From: Bacillota bacterium
GTDB taxonomy: Bacteria > Bacillota > Clostridia > Peptostreptococcales > Anaerovoracaceae
DNA: 64,000 nucleotides
Direction: 5' to 3'
NCBI GenBank assembly: GCA_017431785.1
Contig: JAFRKJ010000046.1
Span: 1 to 64,000 of the forward strand
Below are positions 17,847-27,388 of the stretch, in pieces. Below the pieces are notes generated by a model. The model was given only the letters and a program-made list of their open reading frames with translations. It was not told the origin of the DNA and ran no database searches. The stretch's first letter is position 1, and the number at the start of each line of letters is the position of its first letter. The position numbers and the translations under genes were made by a program.

Positions 17847-19046
17847 TTAGTCTGTTGTATAGTTGTCGAAATATCCCTGAATGAAGACGATCGGTGTTCC
17901 CTTGTCACCGGAGCCTGAAGTCAGGTCACAAAGTGAACCGATCAGATCAGTCAGCTGACGAGGTGTCGTTCCCTCTGACTCCATCTTGCCGACGAGACTT
18001 CCGTCCTTCTCTGTGATTCTTCCTTTGATCGCGTCTTTCAGCGCATCACCGGAAAGATCTGCAAAATCATTGTCGGCCAGATACTTGAGCTTGAGTTCGT
18101 TTGGTGTTCCTTCAAGACCTTTTGTATAAGCGACGCCTACTCTAGGATCTGCCAGTTCCCAGATTTTCCCGACAGGATCCTTGAATGCGCCGTCACCGTA
18201 GATCATGACTTCTACATTCTTGCCGGTCTTTGCCTTGAAGTCTGCCTGCACTGCTTCGACCAGCTCCTGACTCTCTGCTGCTCTAGGGAAGAGCTTGACA
18301 GTATCTTCTGTCGCCTTGTTGGATCCGAGCAGGCCGAAGTTTTCATTGTAGCCGCTGCCATTTACAGGTGCTGTCAGAATATCATCCAGTCCGCAGACTC
18401 TCTCTGCGCCGGCAGCCTTCAGAAGTCTCTTGCTTCTTTCTCTTGTATGAATATCGCAGGTAAGAACATTCTTTGTGTAGTTCAGGATTTCCTCAGCGTG
18501 ATTTGCAAATACAACTTCGACTTCTGCGCCGCATTCTTTGATCAGGTCGCTGTAGTACTGAACATAGTCAACGCCTGTGAACTGGTGCTTGTTTTCTCCG
18601 AAGAGTTCTCTGTACTTAGCCAGATCCAGTACATCACTGTAAGGATTGATGCCTGCTTCGTCAACCTGGTCCATTGTGATCAGCGCGTTGCCGACTTCAT
18701 CACTTGGATAGCTGAGCATGAGAACGATTTTCTCCGCGCCCTTGGCGATTCCTCTTAAGCAGATCGCGAATCTGTTTCTTGAGAGGATCGGGAAAATAAC
18801 ACCGATGGTTCCTCCTCCAAGCTTCGCCTTGACGTCCGCCGCAATCGCATCAACACTGGCATAATTGCCCTGCGCCCTTGCTACGACTGACTCCGTAACA
18901 CATACGATGTCTCTGTCTCTGAGTGCAAAGCCGTCTGTTTCCCCTGCTTTGAGCACACTTTCAACAACAATTTCTCCGATGTTGTCACCCTCGCGGATGA
19001 TAGGGCACCGGATTCCCCTTGAAACTGTTCCAACGTTTCTTTCCAT
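17847..19046 (-). CDS. CofE-like (F420-0:glutamate ligase family) protein
   Basis: The 399-residue protein resembles the Firmicutes branch of the coenzyme F420-0:L-glutamate ligase family, which adds glutamate to a lactate- or phosphate-linked acceptor in F420 makers. Seen: RCPIIREGDNI, DRDIVCVTESVVARAQGNY, GVIFPILSRNRFA, GYNENFGLLGSNKA and VMIYGDGAFKDP. It is about 150 residues longer than archaeal CofE. No other F420 gene is in the window and Clostridia generally do not make F420, so the substrate is unknown. I start at 19046, where AAGAAGG lies 6 nt upstream; an earlier in-frame ATG (19076) lacks a ribosome site. It follows parB by 63 nt, with a parS site in between. Confidence 0.72.
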   Translation of the reverse strand: MERNVGTVSRGIRCPIIREGDNIGEIVVESVLKAGETDGFALRDRDIVCVTESVVARAQGNYASVDAIAADVKAKLGGGTIGVIFPILSRNRFAICLRGIAKGAEKIVLMLSYPSDEVGNALITMDQVDEAGINPYSDVLDLAKYRELFGENKHQFTGVDYVQYYSDLIKECGAEVEVVFANHAEEILNYTKNVLTCDIHTRERSKRLLKAAGAERVCGLDDILTAPVNGSGYNENFGLLGSNKATEDTVKLFPRAAESQELVEAVQADFKAKTGKNVEVMIYGDGAFKDPVGKIWELADPRVGVAYTKGLEGTPNELKLKYLADNDFADLSGDALKDAIKGRITEKDGSLVGKMESEGTTPRQLTDLIGSLCDLTSGSGDKGTPIVFIQGYFDNYTTD

Positions 19047-19093
19047 AGTTAACCTTCTTTCTATATTAACTTCCATTATTTACCATTTAAGAT

Positions 19094-19109
19094 TGTTTCA
19101 CGTGAAACA
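19094..19109. promoter_or_regulatory. parS site
   Basis: Perfect 16-bp palindrome TGTTTCACGTGAAACA, identical to the canonical chromosomal parS bound by ParB/Spo0J. It abuts the parB stop codon. Confidence 0.95.
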
Positions 19110-20033
19110 TTATCCAAGTGTCTTGAGTAGTTCTATCAGTCTCTCCAATTCATCTGTGCTGTAGAACTCGATTTCGATTTTACCTTTTTTCCCTTTTCGG
19201 TTCAATCTTACTCTTGTTCCAAGGGCGTTCTTCAAGTCTTCCTCTACTCTCTTTTCATCTGCTGTCTTCGGCGTTCTGGCAGCCGGCTTCTTCGGCGGCT
19301 CTTTTGCTGTTTTCACCAGGTTCTCTATCTGCCTCACAGAAAGGTCTTCTTTCGCTGCCCTCATCGCAAGATCCACCTGGACCTGCCGGCTCTTGATTCC
19401 TGCAAGTGCGCGTGCATGACCTGTTGTGATCTTTCCTTCTGCGGTCAGTTCCTGCACTTTGCCTGGGAGCTTCAGCAGCCTCAGACTATTACTGATATAT
19501 GGTCTGCTCTTGCCAACGCTGTAGGAAACCTGCTCCTGCGTCAATCCGTAGGTATCGATCATCTGCTTGATACCTTCCGCTTCTTCAATCGGATTGAGGT
19601 CTTCCCTCTGCATATTCTCGATGATGGCAAGAAGCATGTTTTCTTCATCGGTCAGTTCTTTGACAATACATGGGACTTCTTTGAGCCCCGCGATCCTGGC
19701 AGCTCTCCAGCGTCTTTCACCTGCAACGATCTCATATCCCTTGCCCAGTCTGCGGAGAACCAGCGGTTGGATCACGCCGTGTCTCTCTATTGATGCTGCA
19801 AGCTCTTCAAGTTTTTCCTCATCAAAATTCTTTCTCGGCTGGGTCGTATTTGGTTTAATGTCATCAATACTAACATAAAGAACCCCGCTTTCTTCTGAAG
19901 GGGATTCCTCTGTTTTTACCGCTGTCTGTTTTTTCCTTGATGCAGGTTTCTTTGCTGCTGGTGCTACTTCCGCATCTCCAAACAATGCATCCAAACCCTT
20001 CCCCAGCCCTTTGGCCTTGGTCTTTGCTGCCAT
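19110..20033 (-). CDS. parB: Chromosome partitioning protein ParB (Spo0J)
   Basis: CTP-dependent sliding clamp that loads at parS and recruits SMC near the origin. After a lysine-rich N-terminal segment beginning KGLGKGLDALFG, the ParB N-domain (about 55-140) has the CTP-binding GERRWRA box and ENMQREDLNPIEEA. A helix-turn-helix region follows (QVSYSVGKSRPYISNSLRLL) and a C-terminal dimerisation segment (KGKIEIEFYSTDELERLIELL). 307 residues. It is joined to parA with no gap. No second parB-like gene (noc) is present next to rsmG. Confidence 0.96.
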   Translation of the reverse strand: MAAKTKAKGLGKGLDALFGDAEVAPAAKKPASRKKQTAVKTEESPSEESGVLYVSIDDIKPNTTQPRKNFDEEKLEELAASIERHGVIQPLVLRRLGKGYEIVAGERRWRAARIAGLKEVPCIVKELTDEENMLLAIIENMQREDLNPIEEAEGIKQMIDTYGLTQEQVSYSVGKSRPYISNSLRLLKLPGKVQELTAEGKITTGHARALAGIKSRQVQVDLAMRAAKEDLSVRQIENLVKTAKEPPKKPAARTPKTADEKRVEEDLKNALGTRVRLNRKGKKGKIEIEFYSTDELERLIELLKTLG

Positions 20034-20807
20034 TTATCTCTCCCTTTCGTTTTCGAGAAATTCTTCGGCAAATTCCATGTAAGCCTGCGCTCCTGTTGAT
20101 CTCGGGTCATATTGGATGACCGGCATTCCATGGCTTGGAGCTTCTGCTAGCCTTACGTTTCTTGGTATTACCGTTGTGTAAACCTTCTCTTTGAAGTACT
20201 TCTTGACTTCCTCAACGACCTGAGCAGACAGGTTTGTTCTGCCATCAAACATGCTCAGGATAACGCCTTCTATCTCAAGTCCCGGATTCATATGCGTTCT
20301 CACGATATCTATGGTGCTCATGAGCTGGCTTACGCCTTCCAGAGCATAGAATTCGCACTGGATCGGAATCAGGACGGAATCTACCGCTGTCAGAGAGTTG
20401 ATTGTCAGTATTCCCAATGATGGCGGACAATCTATAAATATATAGTCATAATCCGGCTTCAGCACATCTATGGCCATCTTAAGCCGCTTCTCTCTTCCCG
20501 CCATATTGATAAGCTCAACCTCAGCGCCTGCCAGCTGTACGCTTGCCGGCATGATGTCAAGATTAGGGACGCCTGTTGGAATGACTGCTTCGGCAGGATG
20601 ATGATCATCCTCAATGAGAATCTCATGGGTCGTCAGTTCCAGGCCCTTCTTAGAAACTCCAACGCCGCTTGTAGTGTTTCCCTGTGGGTCGATGTCCAGA
20701 ATCAGAACCTTCTTGCCTTTCAGCGCCAGACATGCAGCCAGGTTGATATTAGTAGTCGTCTTGCCAACGCCACCCTTCTGATTGAATATAGCTATCGCCT
20801 TACCCAC
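20034..20807 (-). CDS. parA: Chromosome partitioning ATPase ParA (Soj)
   Basis: Walker-type ATPase acting with ParB and influencing DnaA. The deviant Walker A motif NQKGGVGKTTT at residues 9-19, switch DIDPQGN, and Walker B IFIDCPPSLG are intact. 257 residues. Starts with GTG behind AAAGGAGG. Confidence 0.96.
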   Translation of the reverse strand: MGKAIAIFNQKGGVGKTTTNINLAACLALKGKKVLILDIDPQGNTTSGVGVSKKGLELTTHEILIEDDHHPAEAVIPTGVPNLDIMPASVQLAGAEVELINMAGREKRLKMAIDVLKPDYDYIFIDCPPSLGILTINSLTAVDSVLIPIQCEFYALEGVSQLMSTIDIVRTHMNPGLEIEGVILSMFDGRTNLSAQVVEEVKKYFKEKVYTTVIPRNVRLAEAPSHGMPVIQYDPRSTGAQAYMEFAEEFLENERER

Positions 20808-20915
20808 TTTTACCTCCTTTTTATATCTTCAAATCATTTTGATTATATACCATACTTTGTTTTCTTTCTATAGCAAAAGCAGCAAAAAATGAAAAAGCCC
20901 GAAAAAAAATCACAA

Positions 20916-20931
20916 TGTTTCACGTGAAACA
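20916..20931. promoter_or_regulatory. parS site
   Basis: Second perfect TGTTTCACGTGAAACA palindrome, in the 180-nt gap between rsmG and parA. Apart from the parA leader and an AT-rich stretch, nothing else is recognised in that gap. Confidence 0.95.
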
Positions 20932-20987
20932 TTACTGAAATTTCAGGTTTCCATTTATTTCCATTTCGACGTTGGCTCGTTATATTC

Positions 20988-21683
20988 TTACAAAGGTTTT
21001 TTCGCCGGTGTTCCTGCTTTTCGTGGATAGGCCGGCGGAGTATCCGATGCTTTCCTGACGCAGACAAGACTGTGATCCAGATGTGCGAGAGATCTGATGT
21101 CCGGCTCGCTTCCGCCGAGGATCTTTATCGCTCTTCTTGCGTCATCGATTTCTGCCTGACAATCCGGTCCTTTATACGCAATGAAATATCCACCTGTTTT
21201 TACAAAAGGCAGACAGTATTCGCTGAGCACGCGCATATTTGCGACGGCTCTGGAAACACAAAGATCAAACTGCTCTCTGTAGTCACCCTGTCTGGCCAGT
21301 TCCTCTGCGCGGCCATGAATGACCTGCACATTTTCGACTCCGATCTCATCGCAAAGCTGCCTAACGATCTTCAGTCTCTTCTCCAGAGAGTCCATCAGTG
21401 TAAACTGTTTATCCGGATAACAAACCGCAAGTGGAACACCTGGAAATCCACCCCCGGTTCCAACATCGCAAATAGACGATGAATCAGTGAACGCAAGGGT
21501 TTTTGCACACAAAAGAGAATCTATGAAATGCTTCTGGATGAATTCATCCCGATCTGTAATCGCGGTGAGATTGACCTTTTCATTCCATTCCAGAACACCT
21601 TCCATGTACCGGATCAGCTGTTCTTCTTTCTCTTCCGGATGAGCAATATGCAGTTGTTCAATCAAGGTTCTTAAATCGTTCAT
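20988..21683 (-). CDS. rsmG: 16S rRNA (guanine527-N7)-methyltransferase
   Basis: SAM-dependent methyltransferase acting on 16S rRNA G527. The GidB family is clear: LEWNEKVNLTAITDRDEF, SAM motif CDVGTGGGFPGVPLA, VSRAVANMRVLSEYCLPFV, and the C-terminal YPRKAGTPAKKPL. 231 residues, standard length. It follows mnmG by 21 nt, the usual bacterial order. Confidence 0.96.
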   Translation of the reverse strand: MNDLRTLIEQLHIAHPEEKEEQLIRYMEGVLEWNEKVNLTAITDRDEFIQKHFIDSLLCAKTLAFTDSSSICDVGTGGGFPGVPLAVCYPDKQFTLMDSLEKRLKIVRQLCDEIGVENVQVIHGRAEELARQGDYREQFDLCVSRAVANMRVLSEYCLPFVKTGGYFIAYKGPDCQAEIDDARRAIKILGGSEPDIRSLAHLDHSLVCVRKASDTPPAYPRKAGTPAKKPL

Positions 21684-21704
21684 TCGTTCTTCCGATCACA
21701 ATCA

Positions 21705-23579
21705 TTATGATCTGCGTTCTTTCTCCAGATAGATCAGCAGCACATTGATATCAGCAGGGGAGACCCCGGATATTCTGGATGCCTGGCCCAGAGAAAGAGG
21801 CTTCAAATTATTCAGCTTCTGCTGCGCCTCGATCCTAAGACCTTTGATGCTTGCATAGTCGATATCGCTGCTGAGCTTTCTGTTTTCGAGTCTCTTGAAT
21901 TTCTCGATCTGCGCCAATTGCTTTTGTATATATCCGCCGTATTTGATTTCTACTTCCATGGTCGTCTTCTGGTGGCGGGATAACTCTGGTCTCTCTTTGT
22001 CCAAAGATGCTGTGTTGTCATAGGTTACTTCAGGTCTGCGCATGAGCTCGTGAAGTGACTGTGAAGATTTCAGCGGCGCAGTTCCAAGTTCTTCAAGAAG
22101 TGGGTTCGCAGCTTCTGGACTTATGATCTTGCGTTTCAGCCGCTGTGTTTCTTTTTCCACAGCCGACTTCTTCTCAAGAAATCTATCGTAACGATCTTGC
22201 TTCACCAGTCCGACTTGATAGCCAAGTTCCGTCAATCTCAGATCTGCATTGTCCTGCCGGAGCATCAGCCTGTATTCGGCGCGGCTCGTCATGATCCTAT
22301 ATGGTTCGTTGGTGCCTTTGGTCACCAGATCATCAAGGAGCACACCTATATACGCCTGACTTCTGTCGAGGACAAAAGGCTCCTTGCCATCGAGCTTCAG
22401 AACTGCATTGATGCCTGCCATCAGTCCCTGTGCCGCTGCTTCTTCATATCCGGAACTGCCGTTGAACTGTCCGCTGCAGAAGAGATTCTTTATGGTTCGG
22501 TTTTCGAGATTCATCTTCAGATCCAGCGGATCGATACAATCGTATTCGATTGCATATGCAGGTCTTACGATTTTTAAGTGTTCAAGACCTTCAATGGTTT
22601 CATAAAACGCCTGCTGCACATCTTCAGGAAGGGAAGAGGACATGCCTTGAATATACATCTCGTCAGTATCCAGTCCTTCCGGTTCAATGAAGAGCTGATG
22701 GCGTGCTCTGTCAGGAAACCGGTTGATCTTATCCTCGATAGAAGGGCAGTAGCGTGGTCCAACGCCTTCGATTTTTCCGCCAAGCATAGCAGATCTGTGG
22801 ATGTTCTCTCTGATTACTTCGTGTGTTTTTTCATTGGTATAGGTGAGCCAGCATTTAATCTGGTCCTTCTCGAGTTCATCGTTCATGAAAGAGAAGGGCA
22901 CAATTTCACTGTCTCCGTCCTGCGGAATCATCTTATCGTAATCAAGACTGTCTGCAAGAGCTCTTGCAGGCGTGCCCGTTTTGAACCGTCTCATCGGCAG
23001 CCCATACTCTCTGAGTTTCTCAGCAAGTTCCACGGAAGGAGCCAGCCCGTTCGGGCCGCTGTCAAAGACACTGTCTCCGATGAAAATCTTACCGGCGAGA
23101 AATGTTCCTGTTGCCAGTATAACTGCCTTGCCTTTGTAGACTGCACCGGTACGCAGAACAACACCGCAGGCTCTGCCATCTTCGATGACCAGATCGATGA
23201 CCTCTCCTTGCTTCATATCCAGCAGTGGTTCTTTCTCGATGGTCTTCTTCATCTCGAGGTGATAGCGGTTTTTGTCTGCCTGTGCTCTCAGTGAGTGAAC
23301 GGCGGGACCTTTGGCTGTATTCAGCATTCTGCTCTGGATAAAGGTCTTATCGATGTTGAGGCCCATTTCTCCTCCGAGGGCATCGATCTCTCTGACAAGA
23401 TGGCCTTTTCCTGTTCCTCCAATTGACGGATTGCACGGCATCATTGCTACGGCTTCCAGATTGATGGAAAGCATCAGTGTCCTTTTGCCCATTCTGGCTG
23501 CAGCAAGACTGGCCTCGCATCCTGCGTGACCTGCACCAACCACAATTATGTCGTATTCTCCCATCAGGAATTTTTCCAT
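21705..23579 (-). CDS. mnmG: tRNA uridine-5-carboxymethylaminomethyl modification enzyme MnmG
   Basis: FAD enzyme that, with MnmE, builds the cmnm5U34 modification in tRNAs reading purine-ending split-box codons. The dinucleotide-binding motif is [19 protein letters not shown]. Family segments [32 protein letters not shown] and [19 protein letters not shown] are present, with the C-terminal MnmE-binding helices ([18 protein letters not shown]). 624 residues. AGGAG precedes the ATG. Confidence 0.97.
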   Translation of the reverse strand: MEKFLMGEYDIIVVGAGHAGCEASLAAARMGKRTLMLSINLEAVAMMPCNPSIGGTGKGHLVREIDALGGEMGLNIDKTFIQSRMLNTAKGPAVHSLRAQADKNRYHLEMKKTIEKEPLLDMKQGEVIDLVIEDGRACGVVLRTGAVYKGKAVILATGTFLAGKIFIGDSVFDSGPNGLAPSVELAEKLREYGLPMRRFKTGTPARALADSLDYDKMIPQDGDSEIVPFSFMNDELEKDQIKCWLTYTNEKTHEVIRENIHRSAMLGGKIEGVGPRYCPSIEDKINRFPDRARHQLFIEPEGLDTDEMYIQGMSSSLPEDVQQAFYETIEGLEHLKIVRPAYAIEYDCIDPLDLKMNLENRTIKNLFCSGQFNGSSGYEEAAAQGLMAGINAVLKLDGKEPFVLDRSQAYIGVLLDDLVTKGTNEPYRIMTSRAEYRLMLRQDNADLRLTELGYQVGLVKQDRYDRFLEKKSAVEKETQRLKRKIISPEAANPLLEELGTAPLKSSQSLHELMRRPEVTYDNTASLDKERPELSRHQKTTMEVEIKYGGYIQKQLAQIEKFKRLENRKLSSDIDYASIKGLRIEAQQKLNNLKPLSLGQASRISGVSPADINVLLIYLEKERRS

Positions 23580-23608
23580 GCTTCACTCCTGCTTATCCAA
23601 CTATATTT

Positions 23609-24973
23609 CTATTTGCCCAGGCAGAATCTTGAGAACACTTCATCGATGACTTCATCTGAAACAGTTTCACCGATGATTTCTCCAAGTCTGTCAAAGGCTT
23701 CTCTGATATCTATTTCTATAATATCCAACGCTTCCTGTGTCTTTGTGATTGCTGCAGCATCACAGACAGCCTGTTCTGCTTTTCTCAAAAGCTCCTCATG
23801 ACGAACATCATTGACCATGATACTGTCCTTTTGCGCCAGCTCTCCTCCATACACAAGTGCTTCAATTCTATCTTCTATTTCATCAATGCCTTTTTCTTCG
23901 ATCAGGCATGTTTCAATTATATCGCTATTAGGCGATTTGTGGGCGATATCCCTTGGGGCGACTGCATTTCCGAGATCTGTCTTATTCAAAAGAACAAGGG
24001 ATTTTCTGTTTTCCAGACGCGTCAGAATATCCTCATCTTCCTCAGTCAGAGGATGACTTGCGTCTATGATCAACACAATCAGATCTGCGTTATTGAATGC
24101 TTCCTTCGTCCGTTCGATTCCGATTTTCTCGACCACATCTTCCGTCTCCCGGATACCTGCCGTATCGATCAGGTAAACAGGAATGTTTCTGATGCTGACA
24201 GCTTCTTCGATGGTATCTCTGGTGGTTCCGGGGATCTCCGTGACGATCGCTCTGGACTGTCTGAGCAGGCAGTTCATCAGAGAAGATTTTCCTACGTTCG
24301 GTTTTCCGACAATCGCGACTCTGATGCCTTCTTTGATCATGCGCCCGGTGTCTGCTGTTGCAAGCAGTTTTCTGATTTCATCTCCGACTGTTTCCAGTCC
24401 CGCAAGCAGTTTATCATATGTAAGCTGCTCGATATCTTCATCCGGATAGTCAATGTTGACTGTCGTGTCCACGAGAATATCAAGCACGGCAGCTCTGATT
24501 TCTCTTACTTTTCTGGATAAGCTTCCTTCCATCTGAGAGAGAGCAGCTTCATAAGAGGCATCCGCTTTTGCCTTGATCACATCTATGACAGCCTCTGCCT
24601 GTGAAAGATCCAGTCTTCCATTCAGAAATGCCCTTTTGGTGAATTCTCCCGGCTCTGCCATGCGTGCTCCCTCGCGGAGCACAAGAGCAAGCGTCATTCT
24701 GAGAGACACCATGCTTCCGTGGCAGTTGATTTCCACCACATCTTCTCCTGTATAAGTAGAAGGTTCTTTCATGTAAACAGCAAGAACTTCATCTATGATA
24801 CTGTCATCTTCCGGATCGATGATTTTCCCATAAGTCATCCGACGGCTTTTGATGCTGCCTTTGCAATAAAATATCCTGCGGAGAATACTGAGGGATTCCG
24901 GTCCGCTGATTCTTATGATTCCTATTCCGCCTTCACCGTAGGCTGTTGATATTGCTGCGATCGTTTCACACAT
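23609..24973 (-). CDS. mnmE: tRNA modification GTPase MnmE
   Basis: Partner of MnmG. The N-terminal tetrahydrofolate-binding domain starts TIAAISTAYGEGGIGIIRIS. The inserted G domain shows P-loop GKPNVGKSSL, switch TTRDTIEE, DTAGIRETED and NKTD, and the protein ends in the FCLGK tail, whose cysteine is essential in the family. 454 residues. It lacks a clear Shine-Dalgarno and its ATG lies 14 nt downstream of a strong hairpin. Confidence 0.97.
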   Translation of the reverse strand: MCETIAAISTAYGEGGIGIIRISGPESLSILRRIFYCKGSIKSRRMTYGKIIDPEDDSIIDEVLAVYMKEPSTYTGEDVVEINCHGSMVSLRMTLALVLREGARMAEPGEFTKRAFLNGRLDLSQAEAVIDVIKAKADASYEAALSQMEGSLSRKVREIRAAVLDILVDTTVNIDYPDEDIEQLTYDKLLAGLETVGDEIRKLLATADTGRMIKEGIRVAIVGKPNVGKSSLMNCLLRQSRAIVTEIPGTTRDTIEEAVSIRNIPVYLIDTAGIRETEDVVEKIGIERTKEAFNNADLIVLIIDASHPLTEEDEDILTRLENRKSLVLLNKTDLGNAVAPRDIAHKSPNSDIIETCLIEEKGIDEIEDRIEALVYGGELAQKDSIMVNDVRHEELLRKAEQAVCDAAAITKTQEALDIIEIDIREAFDRLGEIIGETVSDEVIDEVFSRFCLGK

Positions 24974-24987
24974 AATACTAAATACAA

Positions 24988-25008
24988 AGGCCCGCAGAAA
25001 GCGGGCCT
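24988..25008 (-). terminator. Hairpin between khpB and mnmE, weak terminator or processing site
   Basis: AGGCCCGC/GCGGGCCT with a 5-nt loop; the following minus-strand bases are TTGTATTTAG, so the U-tract is poor. It may partly terminate, be a processing site, or shape mnmE translation. Confidence 0.5.
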
Positions 25009-25015
25009 CATCAAG

Positions 25016-25822
25016 CTATTTCTTCAGTTCGATAACAACTCTTCTGTAAGGCTCTTCGCCCTCGCTTCTTGTTGTTATGTTAGGATTCTTCTGCAAGGTT
25101 GCATGGATAACCTTTCTTTCGTAAGGATTCATCGGCTCCAGACGGATATGCTTCCTTGTCTTGACAACCTTTGCGGCAAGTCTGTTCGCAAGCTGCTCCA
25201 GAGTTCTTTCTCTCTTGGCTCTGTAGTTTTCTGCATCGACGACTACCTTGGTGTACTTTTCCTTTTCTCTGTTTACAACAAGACTTGTAAGATACTGTAT
25301 TGCATCAAGAGTCTGTCCTCTTTTGCCGATTACAGTTCTTGAGTCTTTACCGCTCATTTCTACATAAACGAGATCTTCACCAACTCTTGCGCTGAAATCA
25401 AGATCCAGACCCATCTTTCCTGTAATGTCCTTCAGGAAGGTGAGTGCTTCGTGTTCTTCAACGACTTTCAGATCGTTTATATCCACATCGTCCAGGACGA
25501 TGTTCTTTTTCTTTTCTTCAGGTTTTTTCTCCTGAGACTTCTTGTCGCTTGTCCTCTTTTCCTTTGGTTTTGAAGATTTCTTCGGCTGCTCCTTTTTCTC
25601 CGGGGCTTTCTTTTCCGGCTCTTTCTTCTCCGGTTTCTCTGGCTTTTGCGGAGCTTTCTTTTCTACTCTTACTTTGGCCAGTTTCGCGCCAATGCCGAGA
25701 AAACCTTTTGTCGGTTCTTCAAGAACCGTTACTTCTACTTCGTCTCTGGAAACCTTCAGATCAATCAGGGCAAGCTCTACCGCTTCGTTGATATCTTTGC
25801 CCCATTTTTCTGTGTAATCCAT
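25016..25822 (-). CDS. khpB: RNA-binding protein KhpB (Jag)
   Basis: Conserved RNA-binding protein next to yidC, linked in Firmicutes to cell elongation and division. The Jag-N domain (about 1-52) ends in PTKGFLGIGAKLAKVRVEKK. A 50-residue lysine/proline/glutamate-rich linker follows. Then come a KH domain (about 115-195) with the GKRGQTLDAIQYL loop and an R3H domain at the C-terminus (LEPMNPYERKVIHATLQ). 268 residues. Strong GGAGG. Confidence 0.95.
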   Translation of the reverse strand: MDYTEKWGKDINEAVELALIDLKVSRDEVEVTVLEEPTKGFLGIGAKLAKVRVEKKAPQKPEKPEKKEPEKKAPEKKEQPKKSSKPKEKRTSDKKSQEKKPEEKKKNIVLDDVDINDLKVVEEHEALTFLKDITGKMGLDLDFSARVGEDLVYVEMSGKDSRTVIGKRGQTLDAIQYLTSLVVNREKEKYTKVVVDAENYRAKRERTLEQLANRLAAKVVKTRKHIRLEPMNPYERKVIHATLQKNPNITTRSEGEEPYRRVVIELKK

Positions 25823-25846
25823 TATATCTCCTCCGTATATCGAGAC

Positions 25847-26587
25847 TTACATATTTCTGTTTTTCTTTTCCAGTTTCTCTCTGATCTGTCTTTCCTTCTG
25901 CTCTCTCTTGATTTTCTTTCTGAGCGTCTGCAGGTGGATATTGAATCCAATCTGAATGATCTGGCTGACTGCCCAGTAAAGTGCAAGTCCGGCAGGGAAT
26001 GATCTGGCCATCCACAGAATCATGATAGGGAAGATGTACTGCATCATCTTCATCATGGCAGCTGACTGATTTGCTGCATCTGATCCTGTATCCTGGAGCA
26101 TTCTGTTCATTGTAAATGCGATGAACGTAGCAACGCCTGCAATGATCGGCAGGATCCATGGGTCCGGCTGGCTCAGGTCTTTGATCCACAGGAATGGTTC
26201 ATGGAATGCGAAAATCATGGAATCCTTTGTGATATATCTCATCGGATTTCTAAGAAGAGCAAACAGCCCCATGATGATCGGCATCTGAATGAGCATAGGA
26301 AGACATCCGCCCATCGGGTTGAACTTCTCTTCCTTATAGAGCTCCTGCATCTTTATATTCAGTGTTTCCTGGTCGTTTCCGTATTTGTTCTGAAGGGCCT
26401 TGATCTTAGGCTGCATTTCAGACATCATTGCTGTTGACTTCGTCTGCTTGATGTAGAGCGGATAGAGGCACAGCTTTACGAACACTGTAAATATAATAAT
26501 GGAGATACCGTAATTTCCTATGAATCCATACAGAAGGTCAAGCAAAAGCCCCATCGGCTTTGCTATTACGCCTAGTATAGTATACAT
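25847..26587 (-). CDS. yidC: Membrane protein insertase YidC
   Basis: Oxa1/Alb3/YidC insertase for membrane proteins. Several hydrophobic helices are seen, starting with GISIIIFTVFVKLCLYPLYI, which carries the usual hydrophilic-groove arginine/lysine position as FVK. Then a cytoplasmic helical hairpin (MSEMQPKIKALQNKYG), the NPMGGCLPMLIQMPI segment and later membrane helices follow. It ends with a basic tail (KIKREQKERQIREK) suited to ribosome contact. No lipobox is seen. 246 residues. Lies between yidD and khpB. Confidence 0.95.
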   Translation of the reverse strand: MYTILGVIAKPMGLLLDLLYGFIGNYGISIIIFTVFVKLCLYPLYIKQTKSTAMMSEMQPKIKALQNKYGNDQETLNIKMQELYKEEKFNPMGGCLPMLIQMPIIMGLFALLRNPMRYITKDSMIFAFHEPFLWIKDLSQPDPWILPIIAGVATFIAFTMNRMLQDTGSDAANQSAAMMKMMQYIFPIMILWMARSFPAGLALYWAVSQIIQIGFNIHLQTLRKKIKREQKERQIREKLEKKNRNM

Positions 26588-26601
26588 TAATTAATTTCCT
26601 C

Positions 26602-26811
26602 CTATTTTAAAGGATCGTATCCTCCTTCGTGGAACGGATGACATTTCATCAGTCTCCTGATTCCAAGATAACTTCCCTTAAAAAACCCGTACTTTTCCAG
26701 AGCCTGAATACAGTAGGTCGAACATGTAGGATAAAACCTGCATCTAGGTGGGAAAAGAGGGGATATGAACTTCTGATAGAATCGTATCAAAGCGATAAAG
26801 ACATGTTTCAT
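26602..26811 (-). CDS. yidD: Membrane protein insertion efficiency factor YidD
   Basis: Small amphipathic protein with the invariant [19 protein letters not shown] segment and [10 protein letters not shown] at the end. I use the ATG at 26811 (69 residues), because the protein then begins like its family (a short helix before YQKFISP) and lies 4 nt after rnpA; an earlier in-frame ATG would overlap rnpA. Confidence 0.92.
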   Translation of the reverse strand: MKHVFIALIRFYQKFISPLFPPRCRFYPTCSTYCIQALEKYGFFKGSYLGIRRLMKCHPFHEGGYDPLK

Positions 26812-26815
26812 GATA

Positions 26816-27154
26816 TTATCTTCCCGTAACTTTTCCTCTTTTTGCTGCATTCAGAAGTGATTTTTCTACGTCTTTCTGCTTTTTGCCGTTGATCGTATTT
26901 CTGGCAATGAATATGCAATCATATCCTTCCAGAAATTTATCTGCGTTCAGTCTGTAACTTTCTTTCATCAGACGTTTGGCTCTGTTTCTCTGAATGCTGT
27001 TTCCGACCTTTTTGCTTGCTAAAAAGGCTGTCCTGCTATATGGGAGATCATTCTTCCTGTAAAAAAGAACTACATACCTCTCCGGAACTGACTTTCCGGC
27101 TTTATAGATTGCCTGGAAATCGTCCTTTTTTCTCAGTATTTCCTTTTTTCGCAT
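26816..27154 (-). CDS. rnpA: Ribonuclease P protein component
   Basis: Protein subunit of RNase P for tRNA 5' maturation. The RNR signature [17 protein letters not shown] lies near residue 52-68, preceded by the FLASKKVGN strand. 112 residues, basic. It follows rpmH by 49 nt, with a partial terminator in the gap that may set the ratio of L34 to RnpA. Confidence 0.95.
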   Translation of the reverse strand: MRKKEILRKKDDFQAIYKAGKSVPERYVVLFYRKNDLPYSRTAFLASKKVGNSIQRNRAKRLMKESYRLNADKFLEGYDCIFIARNTINGKKQKDVEKSLLNAAKRGKVTGR

Positions 27155-27175
27155 TGTCTTTCAGTCATATCAATA

Positions 27176-27203
27176 ACAAAAAGACCACTCTAGTTTGCGG
27201 TCT
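27176..27203 (-). terminator. Attenuating terminator between rpmH and rnpA
   Basis: The 7-bp stem AGACCGC/GTGGTCT with one G-U pair and 8-nt loop is followed by TTTTTG on the minus strand. It begins right after the rpmH stop. Because the essential genes below lack another obvious promoter, readthrough is expected. Confidence 0.6.
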
Positions 27204-27338
27204 CTATGCTGATAAAACTTTTCTTCCTCTTTTTCTTCTTCTCTTCAGTACATTTCTACCATTCTTTGTCTTCATTCTTTTTCTGAAGCCGTGCTCCTTT
27301 TTGCGCTGCCTCTTCTTTGGCTGATATGTCATTTTCAT
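27204..27338 (-). CDS. rpmH: 50S ribosomal protein L34
   Basis: A 44-residue highly basic protein: [20 protein letters not shown] at the start, then [20 protein letters not shown] and VLSA. This is an unmistakable L34. AGGAGG lies 8 nt upstream of the ATG. It is the first gene of the long leftward operon. Confidence 0.97.
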   Translation of the reverse strand: MKMTYQPKKRQRKKEHGFRKRMKTKNGRNVLKRRRKRGRKVLSA

Positions 27339-27388
27339 GGGCTTTTCCTCCTTCTTTTTTATTTACCTGCACAAATCTGAATTTCAAC

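Noticed and set aside
20843-21067. 74-codon minus-strand frame spanning the rsmG-parA gap
   Set aside because: Overlaps the rsmG C-terminus and includes the parS palindrome; no ribosome site.
27016-27324. Plus-strand 102-codon frame across rnpA and rpmH
   Set aside because: Antisense to two certain genes; Phe/Leu-rich because they are Lys-rich.
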